Shown here: positions 1 through 12,229 of the stretch, piece after piece
Numbering within the stretch: position 1 is the first letter of the stretch
How the letters are laid out: the number at the start of each line of letters is the position of its first letter
Source: Plantago ovata
Taxonomy: Eukaryota; Streptophyta; Magnoliopsida; Lamiales; Plantaginaceae
DNA: 64,000 nt
Direction of reading: 5' to 3'
Assembly: GCA_028274465.1 (NCBI GenBank)
Contig: CM051456.1
Location: 104,445,348-104,509,347 of the forward strand
Notes under the pieces: model-generated
Told to the model about the DNA's origin: nothing
What the model saw: the letters and a program-made list of their open reading frames with translations, nothing else
Databases searched by the model: none
Translations under genes and position numbers: made by a program

Positions 1-2872
1 TTTTAAATGTTTAGAATAAAATAATATTTTACGTAACTTCAATATTACACTGTATAATATATGAAAATGGTTGGCATGATAGGATCTGATTTTCCATGGA
101 GAATTAATGCGAACTGGAGACAATGGGAATTGCCACCAATCCGCTGGGCAGGAGGTCCGGAGAGGTCTTCTTGGCTACTGGGCTACTCAGACTAAGGCTC
201 GGAACCTTCACTTTCAATCGGATAAGCTTCCTCTCTTTATTTCAGTCAGCCTCCATATCTACCCTGGCGGGGGAGGGTGTGTGTGTGTGTCTGTCCGTTT
301 GCCTTGAGGTCAAATCGGAGGTTAGAGACTTTACTCGAAGGAGGTTGTAAGGCCTTCCTTGTTATAGAATAATGGTGGTTGTGTAAGCATATAACAAATA
401 CATGAGAGGATATGATATATTTCCATCAAAGGTTCTTCCTACCAAGAAGTTTTGTTGTTGTTGCCTTTAGGGTTCTTCCCACCAAGAAGACCTAAGGTTG
501 TACCTGTAGAGTGATATTGTTGGAGGATCTCCCAATGATTTCAGACCTGCCTCTCTTCCTTGGGACCACTAGAGATATCACATGGCCTGCTCAATGATAA
601 ATTGCCTAGTGTCCTTACAGCTGGTGGTTGGTAGACTTGATCTTGATAGATATGTGCTTGGCTCAACACAAGCCCATATCAGATAACTAGGTTTTTTATT
701 ATCCACTTATGTTAACATCTAGTCATTTTCAACACATCCGAGCACGCATATTGTGGTCCTTTATTCTCTGATGTTGAACCTTGGATATTGAACGTCGGAT
801 GAATGTGACTATCCGTAGTCTCCGGTTTCTAAGTGCCTCGGAGAACATACCATTTAGGCCATGACCCCTAGTTTAGTGACGATTCTCCGTGTGTCCTTTT
901 CTGAGACTTAGTAGTCCGAGGGTGCAGAGGTACAGAAGTGCCAATATCTCCAAGAAATTGACCTAGTTGGTCATTGGATCTCATCAAGAGGCTTGTTAGT
1001 AATTCGGTGATTTGGGATGTTGATAGGCTAGCTCTCTTTGGAGGTGGAGGAGTTTTTCTCCGTGGGAGTTGATACTCCAAGAGATTGGTTTGGGTTAGAG
1101 GGTTGAAGGTTGTGAGGTGAATGGTATGAGTGATATATGATAATGAGAAAGACCCCTTTATATAGTGCTAAAATCGCTCCTATTCAGATTCCTATCAAGA
1201 ATAAGAATTTCATTTGGAGGCGATCGACATGAATTGTGTGGTGATATCGTCTGACTCTAAGTTGGTGAAATCTGGGCGATCGCTGGATATCTTTATGGCG
1301 ATTGCCAACAGACTTTTCTTGACTTCTTCGACTGGTTTTGATTTGGGCTTATTTCTTGGACTTTGGTTGGGGTTTTGCTCACAATCCCGTCCAAGTGCAC
1401 TTATTTTTGGTTTGCTTCATCCTCCTTTCTTCAATGTTTGACTTTTATATACTAGCTCTCTTTTTGGCGACGATCCAGGGCCACAACCAATTATCCATCT
1501 CGATAAAGGACTAGATTCTAGCATTTGCTTCCCTCGTAATCTCTCAAAAACTTTATGGGCTATTAATGGCTGAAAGAATAGAACAATAACAAGCCATATA
1601 AATGCAACAATTTCCAAAATCTATTGGGTAACAAGGCAAGAACAAAGGATATGGTCTCAAGCTCATTGTTGCACATTGGATACATATCATTCTCAAGCAA
1701 CTCCCATTCACACAATCTTTATGTTTTTGGAAACTGGTTTAAGCAAGCTAACCAGGTGTAGAAATTATCATGATAGGGAGCAACAAACTTGTTCCAAATG
1801 AGGAATGACCAAGAGACAGGTCTAGTAGTTGGCATGACTAGAAGGAGTCATAAAGTCTTTTTGTAGAAAGTCATTGCGTTCCGTTAGATACTCTGAAACT
1901 TTGCCAAATCTGTCGCAATCTCATTACACTGCCTGCACATTGTGGATTCCGTTGCTCTCTTATCCTTCTTGACATGATCAGATCGAAGATGAAAAGGGAA
2001 AAAATAGGTTCGAAAATGGCGGAGAGAAGGTTTTCACACATTGGAGGTGTAAATCACACCTAGTCTATGCTGTCATTTCAATCTTTGCTATTTTGCTTTA
2101 CAAATCTCCGTTTTCGTCTCTTTTCTGCCATATATACCAAAATTTTTGAAAAAGTGCAAAATAACCAAAATATAAAAATACGTAATAAATATAATAAATT
2201 GTGTCATCATCTTTTATGGCGGAATATTGGGACCATCTAATTTTTCATCTGAGTAACCGTCTAATTTTTAATTACATCTAACTCCATTTTCTGTCACTTC
2301 CTCTCACCAAATTTCTCGGCCTTAATCTCTCTCCTCCAACCAAACGCGGCCTTAGGCAATTTTCGTTTTCTTTTTCATTTTCTTTTTTATTCCCTTCTGG
2401 TTCAAATTTCCTCACTAGATCCTGGTCACCGAAATCCGGTGACGGGGGCTTGCAGATCTGACTGGAGTCTGCAAGCTTCAGTTGGAGAAGATGCTCCGAC
2501 TAGAGCATGCTACGGTGGACTCCGGTACATGACTTTTGAAGAAGAGGAAGGTAACACACACACACTCAAAAAAAAAAAAAAAAAAAAATAATATTTGGAT
2601 TATTAATGTTGTTGGAGTTTTATTTACAATAAGTTTTTAAGTCCCATTTGAAATTTTGAGAAGTTATGTAACTTAATTTTAAAATATTTTGTGCCAATTT
2701 CGTAAAATATAAAAGTGTATAATAAATAGAAGTTGAAGTTGTTTGGAACACAGAATAATCAGATATTCTCACAGGGGAAAAAAAAGTCATTTTCACAAAT
2801 TAATTCTCCTAAACTCAAATTGGTGGAGTTGGATGTAATTAAAATTATCATATATTTTTGGAATTAAAAATG
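1..2872. other. AT-rich intergenic DNA, no gene recognised
   Basis: I see no coding region that I can support here. The short open frames have no recognisable domain. Visible features are a short GT run near 278-292, a CA run followed by a poly-A tract near 2552-2588, and a GC-richer patch near 2420-2530. The stretch near 2260-2350 has phrases such as an 'attacatctaactcc' string that recall the ends of the MULE-type elements at 4499 and 51304, so old DNA-transposon debris is likely. No boundaries could be set. Confidence 0.6.
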
Positions 2873-2886
2873 GGGGAAAATGCATA

Positions 2887-2891
2887 GATGT
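2887..2891. repeat. Target-site duplication GATGT (left) of LTR-like copy 3
   Basis: GATGT here is repeated at 6910-6914, immediately outside TG...CA ends. This fixes the borders of the inserted LTR-like element. Confidence 0.8.
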
Positions 2892-3792
2892 TGTTAGTAT
2901 TTGTAGGAAATTACCTCTAAGGTTAACGCAGCGGAATTCGAAAATTTTCCTACATGGATCGTTGACTGAATGATTATTTAACATGCTCCATATAAATGAC
3001 TTACCCATTACCCAGCTTCCATTAACCATTGATCTAATCATGAATTTGTTCTTCAAGAACAATTGATGATCTTCTAAAGAATCTGACTGAACTCAGAACA
3101 ATTCTAAGCTGCCTACGTACCCTCAGGATCAAGTCAAACGTAGTTCAATTCTTCGTTGATGAATTCTCCATGGATGATAGGAAATCCATATTCAAAATCT
3201 ACATTAAGCAAAATAAGAAATCTCAAAGATCATAATAAAATGAGAATTGATCAAAGAAGAAAAGAAAAGAGTTAGAACGAATACAACCGTGTAGAAGATG
3301 TTGTAAGCGTGAGGCTTTATTTTCTGGAGCAAAGTGTTTGAACAACATAGAGTGAAACAAGGCGAGTAGAGTCAATAGTTTGACTATCTCTCCTTAAGAC
3401 AAGATTTCCCCGCTCGTCGGCTTACGGAATTATGGCAATAGTCTCCCAGGATAAAACTACTCTTAAGACGTCTAAGGAGCACTCCAATAGCCGAATCTAT
3501 CGAACTTACTTTGAGTATGAAGAATGCAAGAGAGAAAGAAGAGAAGAAGAGAGAAGGAGATGGAGTTTTCAAGTGTGTTGGAGAAATGAATCTCCTTCTC
3601 TATTTATACTTCTCAAGAGGCATCATTAAAAGTGTTCAAGACCCTTCAGAAAGGTTTTAATTAATAGTTACACAACTATTCATTAAAAGTCATATACTTT
3701 GAAAACACAACCAATCACCAAAAGGCACAACTTTTCGCCAGCTTTGAATCTGAATAGGTTTTAGTAGCATGCAACATTTCACCAATAGACAT

Positions 3793-3851
3793 GTTGGTTC
3801 AAATGGCATGAGTTCAAGCAGGCTGTCCAAGAGGTTTTGTGTTTGAACCCC
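3793..3851 (+). repeat. tRNA-like module (possible SINE head)
   Basis: An A-box-like phrase (TTGGTTCAAATGGCATGAG) is followed about 40 bases later by a B-box-like phrase (GTGTTTGAACCCC). No intact cloverleaf is seen, so this is not called a tRNA gene. It lies inside LTR-like copy 3. Confidence 0.35.
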
Positions 3852-4311
3852 AACACCCCCCAAACTTTATTTTTGGGCTTTTTGGGCCTTATTTTCATCT
3901 CCAACTATGCCATATACAATTTTGGTTGCATATTACATACCTCTTTAATTTTCTCATGAATTTTAACACAATGGAACTTTCATCCATGTGTGTATAAATG
4001 CCTTAATTAATTCAAGTATTGATCTATCCACTTATTGCATTAATCACCCTTTCACCTCAAGGGGATTTTAGTGATTTAACACGTTCTAGTGACACACACG
4101 ATTACGAAACCGTGTTGGACGCCCTTAGACCAATACAACGAACGAATTGCAAGCGCATTCGTTTTAACTAAAATTCCCAACAGAAGAAACCCAACAGATT
4201 AAGAAAGCTCTTAGCCACACAACAACAACAACACGTTTCATCATTCCACAAAAACTAATACTATAGCCGCAACAACAGATAGATAAAACGCTGGTTAGAT
4301 ATTTTGCATGG

Positions 4312-4372
4312 GCCTGGCCTAGTTGGTATGTGTGCAGGCTATTTTTCAGGAGGTCACGGTTCGAAGCCCATC
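4312..4372 (+). repeat. tRNA-like module (possible SINE head)
   Basis: GGCCTAGTTGGTATGTG resembles a Pol III A box and CACGGTTCGAAGCCC resembles a B box, at tRNA-like spacing. A pyrimidine-rich tail follows. No complete tRNA fold is visible. It lies inside LTR-like copy 3, just left of the nested MULE-type element. Confidence 0.4.
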
Positions 4373-4498
4373 ACTAACAATCTTTTTCTTTTGGGTTTTT
4401 AACACTTGAACCTCATTCTTAATTGGTTCAAATGCACATTGTAACTTTAATTAATTAAATTTAATTTAATCTAATTATTCTTTTCTTCTTTTATTAAT

Positions 4499-5612
4499 GG
4501 GCAATTTACATCTACACCCCTTCTTAGTTTTTTTTATTACAGATCTATCCCTCCTAGTTTAACAATCACATGTAGCTCCATGTTCGACAAAAACAATTAC
4601 ATCTAACCCCACGAACTTGACTTTTGACGAACTAAGAGCTGGAAGTTACGATTTTACCCTCACCAGAATCTCTGATTTTGTGGAGTTCCAAACACCTTAA
4701 ATTTTCATTTTTTACACATTTGCCTCTAAAATATTTTATTTTACAAAATTAACTCTAAAATATTTCAAATTAACCCACATAAATTATATAAATTTTAAAA
4801 TGAATTAATAATTATTGTAAAAGAAGCCCCAATCAAGATTTTATTTTAAAACAACCACAAAAATAAAAAATAAAAAATAATTAATAAAAAATCTCGCCGG
4901 AGCTTTTGCAGCATCTGATCGAATTTTATATCTAATTTGCTGAAATGTTGTTCTAATATGATTGGGGAGTCCAAGACGGATTCAACGCCGCAAGAATCGT
5001 TCAATTTGGTTGAAAAACGAAGTCCCACGAAGCTTTCGAATACCTTGAAGTCGTTAATGGCGGATCAGCAAACAGGAGATGGTTCGAGGCAAGGTGGTAT
5101 GCATTTCGAAGAGGACGTCGCCACGAATCCAACGGTGCAAGAATCACTCAATTTCGTCGAGAAACGAAGTTGTGGCGATCTTCCGAAGTTCAACCCGAAG
5201 CTCTTGGTCGGAGTTTTGGTCGAAGTTGTGTTTCTTATTAATTTACCCTTCCTTTTCTAAATGCAATTCTCACAAAACAGAGAAAGTAATAAAATTTGCC
5301 TCAAATAGTCATCTTCCCGAAGATCACAACAGATATGTAGTATAACAGCTTAAGAAGAAGATGATGAAGAATAAAGAAAATAAAAGAAAAAGATAAAAGA
5401 AAAGGATTAAAAGAAAAGGAAAAATAATATTTTTTTAAAAAAGTAATAAATCCCTATTTTCGCACTAAGGCCGTGTTTGGCCGGAGTTTTGAAAATTGAA
5501 TAACGCTTAGGTCAAAGTTTTTCCAGGCAAATGGGCTAAATGTAATTGTTGAACTAACGAGGGCAATTTTGTATTTCGAGATCGTAACAAGGTAGGTAGA
5601 TGTAATTTTCCC
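4499..5612. mobile_element. Non-autonomous MULE-type element with 9-bp TSD
   Basis: The ends are inverted: GGGCAATTTACATCTAC at the left against the complement of GTAGATGTAATTTTCCC at the right. TTTATTAAT is duplicated at 4490-4498 and 5613-5621. A 9-bp duplication and G-rich ends fit Mutator-like elements. An open frame on + from 4937 to 5260 encodes about 107 residues with an internally repeated phrase (QESFNLVEKRS and QESLNFVEKRS). This may be captured or duplicated coding sequence; no known domain is seen. The right half contains the 'ggccgtgtttggccgga' phrase. No transposase is present. Confidence 0.75.
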
Positions 5613-5621
5613 TTTATTAAT

Positions 5622-6909
5622 TAAATCTAATTTAATTAATTTACTTTCTAAAAGTATAAATTAATCCATTGAATCCAATTCAACTTAATTAATTAGTTGT
5701 TACTATCAAATAGAATCATTCTCAATAATATAAAATTAAATATTTACCAATCCAATTGATATTTATTTAATATATGAATTAAATTATAAATCTAATTTTA
5801 ACTTAATTAATGATTTCCATCAAATGAAATGTCCTTGATAATAGTAAATCAAATGTTATCAATCCAATTGACATTTAATTTACCCTAATGCTTAATCGGG
5901 AGAATCATCACCTAGTTGTATATGACCCATAGGCCCTCACATATCAGACAATGATCAAATCAAGGTCTCGGTGAATATTCCTAGACAATCGTCACTAGAC
6001 AATACTAATATGTAAGAAACGTTTGTTGAGAAGATACAAACTGCATGTGATGTAGAGTACTTCGATGATACGGTCCTTTCATTCTCGAATACTCGAATGA
6101 GTCTAGAATATGGATTAGTGTCTATTCCAATAACTCATCCATTGCCTCTCAATCTTCTTAGTCGATCTAGATGATTATGTCCAAACACCATTTTGACATA
6201 TATATTTGCAGTGGCCACTGACTAACGATCGCACTAAATATGAGATGTAGAGTATTCTCTCCTTGAATCTATTAGGAGGAATGAATCCTGATCCTGGTCC
6301 AATCACTCACATCATATGCTTCCTAATAATATACCCAACACATGCCGTATCTACCCTACTTTAAGATTACAAGCGTTGTGCATGGTCAAAGTATATTATT
6401 TCACATATGATGTAGTATTGACCTCAAGTCTGAGGACTATTACATCACCCTACAGTCCGATATTCCCATAGACACTTAAATAGAATTTACCAAATGGTTT
6501 CTCGGCTGGGTATGCCAACACTCCCCAAAGTGTCCATGTGTCCATCATGAATAACCAAGCTATTCGCAACATTGAGAACTACTACATCCTCGAAGGATCT
6601 GATGCAACACATGCTATTCTCTATCGCATCATTGATATCCCATATCTCAATGACCATCAACTAGTGGCTAATTTTAGGACTTAAGTTCTGACACGCAAGC
6701 TCCCACTAACTTGGTGATTATCTTTAGTCCTTGAAAGCATCTTACAGAATAATTCAAACAACCAAATAATCTATTCAGTAAATGTAATGTCAATTGTATT
6801 TATGTATGCTTAAATACTGTAACATAAATAAATACCAATAAGTTGAATGTGGTAAATTAAGTACATATCGTCCTTAATGTTGGTTGTCTCTAGGACATAT
6901 ATACTTTCA
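5622..6909 (-). other. Remaining body of LTR-like copy 3, no gene
   Basis: This is non-coding sequence of the LTR-like element. It contains the conserved block near 5927 (GACCCATAGGCCCTCACAT), the phrase 'ccaaacaccattttgacatat' near 6182 (also in the copy at 36677-37857), and the terminal TCTCTAGGACATATATAC. No open frame of interest is present. Confidence 0.6.
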
Positions 6910-7809
6910 GATGTACCATGTGTTCTTTGAAATGTGCAAATGTGTACCTTGTGCTTTATAAATTGCATGGATGTACCTTGTGTTATCTAAAACAAGCACA
7001 CTTGCTCCAAACTTGAAGATTGCATCTCACACGCCCAATATTCAATATATATATGCAAAGTAGAATTATATATTTTTATATAAAATCTTTTAAACATTTA
7101 TAAAAATCAAAGAAAATTATGAAACTATAACTTTTAATTATTAAAAAATTATTACAAATTATAAAAGAATAATAAAAAAATATTATAAATTTACAAAAAA
7201 TTGTAAAATTACAAAAGGTACTAAAAAAACATTGATAATAATATAAATATACAAAATATTTTACAAAATTTATTTCAAATAAGTGTGTGTATCTTGTCGT
7301 AAAACTATTGCAAACTTAAAGAGTTACTACAAATAAATATAAATTACATATAGACACTAAATAATTTTTTTTTGCATAACTTCATCTACTTTTTAAATAA
7401 TTTTTTAATGTTTATATAGTAGTCAAATTTAAATAAGTCGGGCATATGCATATTTTCCTTAGAAAAAAAGTTCTTAAATTTTGGGCATATTTATATTGCA
7501 TATTCTTTAATACATTTCATATATGAATTTATGATATTTTTATAATTTACACTATAATTTAATATTTTTCATTAGTACTTTATAATTTGTAATAGATGTT
7601 GTAATTAAGATAATATTTTATTTATAATTTTTATAAATATTTTTAACAAATTGTTGTATAAAAATATAATCCTACTTGCATAATGGGAGAGTGAGATGCA
7701 CTACCCAAGTTTGGAGCAAGTGTGCATAGTTTTAGATATCACAAGGTACATCCATGCAATTTAAAAAACACAAGGTACACATTTGCACGTTTCAAAAAAC
7801 ACAGGGTTG

Positions 7810-8834
7810 GTAATCTCGGTTTGGAAAGGTTTCATGTAATTCTGTTATGGTTCGGTTTTGTTTGGCTGAGGTTTGGGTTATAAGCAAACTTTATATTGGT
7901 TGTTTATGCTTGTATTCCTACGTGCCTTGGGACCGTTTAATAAAAGTCGTATTTCGCCGTTTAAAAAAAAAATCAAAATCTAACTCGGGACTATATGTAA
8001 TGGGCCCAATAAAACATGATGATTACATAGTATAAAGTAAAATAATATATTGATATAGGAAAAATGTGAAATATATAATTGTGTAGTATCATTGTCCTAA
8101 AATATGTTAGACGTAAATAAAAATCAAACGAACTTAGGTCATGGGAGTCGAACACGAAACCAACTAACGTAAAAGCATGTTAAGATAGAGCACTTGACCA
8201 CTCACACTATAACTCGCATTTTCTTGGTTTTACTTGCACATAATATATATTTCCATTACATAATTTTTTATAAGGGGTATTATAGACATTTCACACAAAA
8301 TGAGGGGACTAGTTGCTACCCTTGCACGAACGTGGGGCCACCCCTGAAGTAAAGTAAAGATAAAAAATAAGAGACCAATCCAGATCCACTTGGAAACCGG
8401 TGTAGTAGATGTTATGGTGAAGGGCATATCTGGATCCACCCAACAAGTTGAGAAATCAAGTTAAGAGAAACAATTATGGCAACTCCTTCTCCGCGCGGCA
8501 TGCCGGAAAAGAACCAAATTTAATTAATAGCTAAGGTAGGAACTTAGGGTGCCAAGGGAGCTTGCGAATTACTTACGTCCCGCCCCATGCTTCTCATTTG
8601 TTTTGTTGACTTTTTTAATATCCGTTTGACTTCAAATTGATCTTAGTTCATAATGGAAAAATTATTTTGATATTATGAAAATATACAATTTTTACTTTTA
8701 TAAAATAAACTCAAATATTACTTTTTCGATATAATATAAGATTCGAAATAAAAAACTTTAGAAAATTACATAAACCAACCACCTGAGGATACCTAATTGC
8801 TAAAAAAGTTAGTTTAAATAACTAGTTACAAATA
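7810..8834. other. Intergenic DNA, no gene recognised
   Basis: No supported coding region is present. The only structured feature I see is the tRNA-like module at 8140-8210. The right part runs up to the inferred left end of element A. Confidence 0.55.
8140..8210 (-). repeat. tRNA-like module (possible SINE head), minus strand
   Basis: On the minus strand GAGTGGTCAAGTG (A-box-like) is followed by GTGTTCGACTCCC (B-box-like) at tRNA-like spacing. No intact cloverleaf or anticodon arm is recognised. A SINE derived from a tRNA is the simplest reading. Confidence 0.45.
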
Positions 8835-9049
8835 AGGTCATTCTAATTTATTTGGCCCTAATTTTCGTTCATTCTTTCCAATTGTACCCCTGCCCCTTTC
8901 TTCCTCTGCAAGCCGGCAAATAAAAACGTATTTCAATCTCATTTATTGCTCTCTCAGCTCGAAACCAGATTTCGTTCCATTTTCGTACGGATTTTTTCCT
9001 TTTTTTCGTTTGAAATCGTGAATCGACTGCGTTCTTCGTGTTGTTTGCT

Positions 9050-12000
9050 ATGGATTTGTTGATTTCGTTGAAATCGAACGGGTTGTGTTATGCGTGGATG
9101 GTGAGGAGTGAAATTTCGTTTTCTGAATTGCTTGATGTTGCGGTGTCTAAGTTTAATCTGAATGATTTGGATTCGACTCAGTTCCAGTATTGGATCGGTG
9201 AGAATCGATATATTATTTTCAGTGATGACGATTTGAAAGCTATGATTATGCTCTGTTCTGCCAATGGCATGAAATTTGTCAATATGGATGTTTTGGTTGG
9301 GTTGGCTGATGATTGCGTTGAAAAACCTGTGAAACGAGCTAGATTGAGCATTGATGGTGAGGACAATAGATCTGTGTTGTCTGAAATTAGGGTTTCAGTG
9401 GGTGAAACTAGCTTTGGTGTTGATACTAAGCCTGATCTGCTTGAAACTAGGGATACTATTCTTTCTCTGGTTGAAACTAGGACTGAGATGTTTGAAACTA
9501 GTGATAAATTGGTTGAAACTAGTTGTGGTGTGGTTGAAACTAGTGCTGGCATGGATGAGAATAGGGGAAGTAGGATTGCTGTGTTTGAAACTAGTATTGG
9601 GAGGTCTGAAACTAGCTCTGGTGTTGCTTTAACTAGGTGTGGTGGTATTGCGTTGGCTGAAACTAGGCGTGAAACTAGGGCTGGTGGATCTGGAACTAGT
9701 GGTAGTAGGCCTAGTGGGTCTGAAACTAGGCTTGAAACTAGGGGTTCATGTTCTACGGTTGGTAAGGTTGTTTGTGCAGGTCCTAGCAGGTTTGCTTCTG
9801 AGGTGATTGTGGCTGAAACTATTGAGGATCCACTAGTTTCAGGTCATGCTGCGCTGGTTTCAACTGATGTTCCTTTTAATAATAATGTCAATGATGTTGC
9901 TATTTATGGAGGTGTGCCACAGGCTAGGGAGAATGTGTTATTGTCTCAAGGGTGGCATAGGGAAATTAGGGAGGTTGGGAAGTCGTTTCCTGGAGGTGTG
10001 AAGGCGTTTAGGATTGCTCTTGCTAAGTTTTCGATTGCACTTGGTTTCAGGCTTAAGATTGTGAAGAATAATCCGCAGAAACTTAGAGCTATTTGTAGCA
10101 AACATGCTGTTGATGGGTGTCAATGGATGGTTTGCGGATTGCTTTATATTGCTAATGGCTGGTTTTACATTAAGGATTTGGTGAATGAACATACATGTGT
10201 GCTTTCGCCTCTTCTCGATAAAGGTGATCTGTTAGCTACTACACTTATGTCGGATTTGATCAGGGATTCAATGACTATCACCTCTGCTACTGGTGGCAAT
10301 GAGATAAAGAAATTCTTCTTGGATTTATACAAGCTAGAGGTTTCGTATAGCAAGGCTTATAGGGCATTGGAGAAGGTTCGAACTGATGTTTTTGGAGACT
10401 ACCATCTGTCATTCAATGAGCTTGAGTGGTACTTGGAGGCTCTGAAGCGCACGAATCCTGGTACTTATGTTGCTCTCGATGTGAGTGAGTCCGATAACCG
10501 TTTCAAGAGGTTGTTCATATGCTTTGCTGGCTGTATGGAGGGATTCGACCACTACCGTCCTATTCTCTTTCTTGATGGTGCTCATATGAGGTCTAGATTT
10601 AAAGGGTGTTTGTTAGCTGCTACCGGGAAAGACGCAAATGATGGTATGCCTTTCTTTTAATTCTCTTTGCGCTCTGAAACTAGCTTTTTTGTGTGAGCTG
10701 AAACTAGCACTTTACTAGCATTTTGGTCTTGAAACTAGCATTTTGGTCTTTGAAACTAGCATTCTAGTCTTGAAACTAGCATTTTGGTATCTGAAACTAG
10801 CTTTGAAACTAGCATTCTGGTCTTGAAACTAGCATTTTGGTATCTGAAACTAGCTTTGAAACTAGCATTCTGGTCTTGAAACTAGCATTTTGGTATCTGA
10901 AACTAGCTTTGATGTCCCTGAAACTAGTATTGTGTGACCTGAAACTAGCATTAATATCCCTGAAACCAGTTTATTTTTGTGTTTTTTATCAGGTATATTC
11001 CCGTTTGCCTTTGCAATTTTCGATGCAGAAAACAATGAAAACTGGTTGTGGTTTTTGGAGAACCTGAATCAGGTTTTGAGAGAGAATAGGGTGATTGCGA
11101 TGATATCTGACCGTGCACCCGGGCTAATCCAGGGTATCCCAACCGTTTTTGGTGAGAGAGCTCACCACTTTTACTGTCTTGAGCACCTGAAGAGAAATTT
11201 GAGAGATTCTTTTGGGAAGTGTCGCATAGAGCGTAGTTTGAGGGAGACATTTGTGTTCCGCCTGAGTGAGTGTGCTTATGCTGTGAGTGATGATCTGTTG
11301 CAAGAGAAGCTGGATATGTGGCGTGAGGAAGGGTCACATGCTCTTGTTAGTTTCATTGATAGTGTCCCACTTGATCATTGGACAAATGCATTATCTCCTC
11401 CGGTTCGCTATGGCGAGATGTTTTCGAATGTAGCTGAGTCTTTCAATTCGTGGATCGATGCAAGCCGTGGTCTCCCTGTGAAGCATCTGATTGAATTTAT
11501 ACGTGAGAAGGTCATGGTTCTTTTTTAGAAGAGGAGGAATCAGTCTCTAAACTGGAATGGTGTTCTATGTCCCGAAAGGGATAAGAAGTTCAGGGATATG
11601 GTGAGTGAGAGTCAGCACTGGTTGACTGTGACATCGAATGTTAATGTTGTGAGTGTGTATTCTAATCCCAGCGTCACAGTCAATCTTGATGAACGTACTT
11701 GCTCTTGCAGGTTTGTATTTCTTATTCATTTCTGGAATGAAACTAGCTCTGAAACTAGGTTTTTTTTTTTTGTTGAATGAGGTCCTGAAACTAGCATTTT
11801 AGCACCTGAAACTAGTTTAATGATGTCCCCCTGAAACTAGTGTTTTATTGTGTTGAATTTAGTGGCTGAAACTAATGTTTTTCTTGATGCAGGTGGTGGA
11901 CAGTTAATGGTTTCCCTTGTGCACACGCTGTTGCTGCGATGAAGAGGTTGAGGATCAGGATGGATGATTTCATTGACACGTATTTCCATGTTACTTCATA

Positions 12001-12229
12001 CAGGACATCGTATTCGTTCCCCATCTTCCATGTGTCGTCCATGTTGAAGCACCAGATATGCATGGAGGTTCCACCCAAAGGTATCAATCCACCGATTACC
12101 AAGAGGCCTCGTGGGTGCCCGAAGAGTAAACGTATCAGGTCTAGGGGTGAGGTGGTGCAAACGAAGCGATGTGGACGTTGTGGTCGTAGTGGGCACAATA
12201 GGAAGACATGCACTGCTCCTATTTCTTGA
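9050..12229 (+). pseudogene. MULE (MuDR-type) transposase, three exons, one premature stop
   Basis: Exons are inferred at 9050-10643, 10993-11710 and 11893-12229, with GT-AG introns that keep the frame (about 882 codons). Domains in order: an N-terminal PB1-like fold (about residues 1-75), a linker of Glu-Thr-Ser/Arg repeats (about 115-235), the Mutator DNA-binding zinc region (FPGGVKAF ... CSKHAVDGCQW ... EHTC, about 310-385), the MULE transposase core (LFLDGAHMRSRFKG at the end of exon 1, ISDRAPGLIQGI, and NVAESFN as likely D, D and E), a SWIM finger spanning intron 2 (CSC then CAHAVAAM), and a C-terminal zinc knuckle (CGRCGRSGHNRKTC). A TAG at 11526-11528 interrupts exon 2; the frame continues on both sides. 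The neighbouring protease gene converges on it. The family function is cut-and-paste transposition in the nucleus; this copy should give a truncated product unless the stop is read through. Confidence 0.85.
9400..9760 (+). repeat. In-frame GAAACTAG repeats inside the transposase exon
   Basis: About a dozen GAAACTAG copies lie in this 360-bp coding stretch, in the frame GAA-ACT-AGN. Each encodes Glu-Thr-Ser or Glu-Thr-Arg. The motif is the same one that fills the introns and spacers of the element. The segment lies between the PB1-like and DNA-binding domains. Confidence 0.85.

Larger units (their letters stand above)
2892..6909 (-). mobile_element. LTR-like element family, copy 3 (solo-LTR-like, 5-bp TSD)
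   Basis: The borders read TG...CA with GATGT duplicated on both sides. Read on the minus strand it begins at the 6909 end with a 'TATATGTCCTAGAGACAA' block, and near its other end carries a CCGCTGCGTTAACC block. The same two blocks frame the copies at 47125-51272 and 58647-60666, and the internal block (GACCCATAGG.CCTC) at about 5927-5940 is also shared with the copy at 36677-37857. Without the nested element at 4499-5612 the copy is about 2.9 kb. It has no gag or pol, so I read it as a solo LTR or a non-autonomous LTR element. The family name is not known to me. Confidence 0.7.
2873..7809. mobile_element. Fold-back (long inverted repeat) DNA element, split by an LTR-like insertion
   Basis: The sequence from about 6915 reads inwards as a near match to the reverse complement of the sequence ending near 7809. 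The arms share phrases such as TGCAAATGTGTACCTTGTG, AAATTGCATGGATGTACCTTG and CACTTGCTCCAAACTTG. The best match covers about 170 bp, and weaker AT-rich matching continues towards the centre near 7360. The interior is very AT-rich and non-coding. The LTR-like element at 2892-6909 lies in the outer left arm, so the start of the fold-back element is displaced to about 2873-2891. This looks like a non-autonomous fold-back MITE. Its superfamily is not assigned because the outer target duplication is unclear. Confidence 0.7.

Noticed and set aside
868-1441. Small open frames near 868-1080 (-) and 1214-1441 (+)
   Set aside because: No domain, no supporting start or splice context, and random-like composition.
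8140-8210. Intact tRNA gene
   Set aside because: A- and B-box-like strings are present, but I could not form a proper acceptor stem and anticodon arm.
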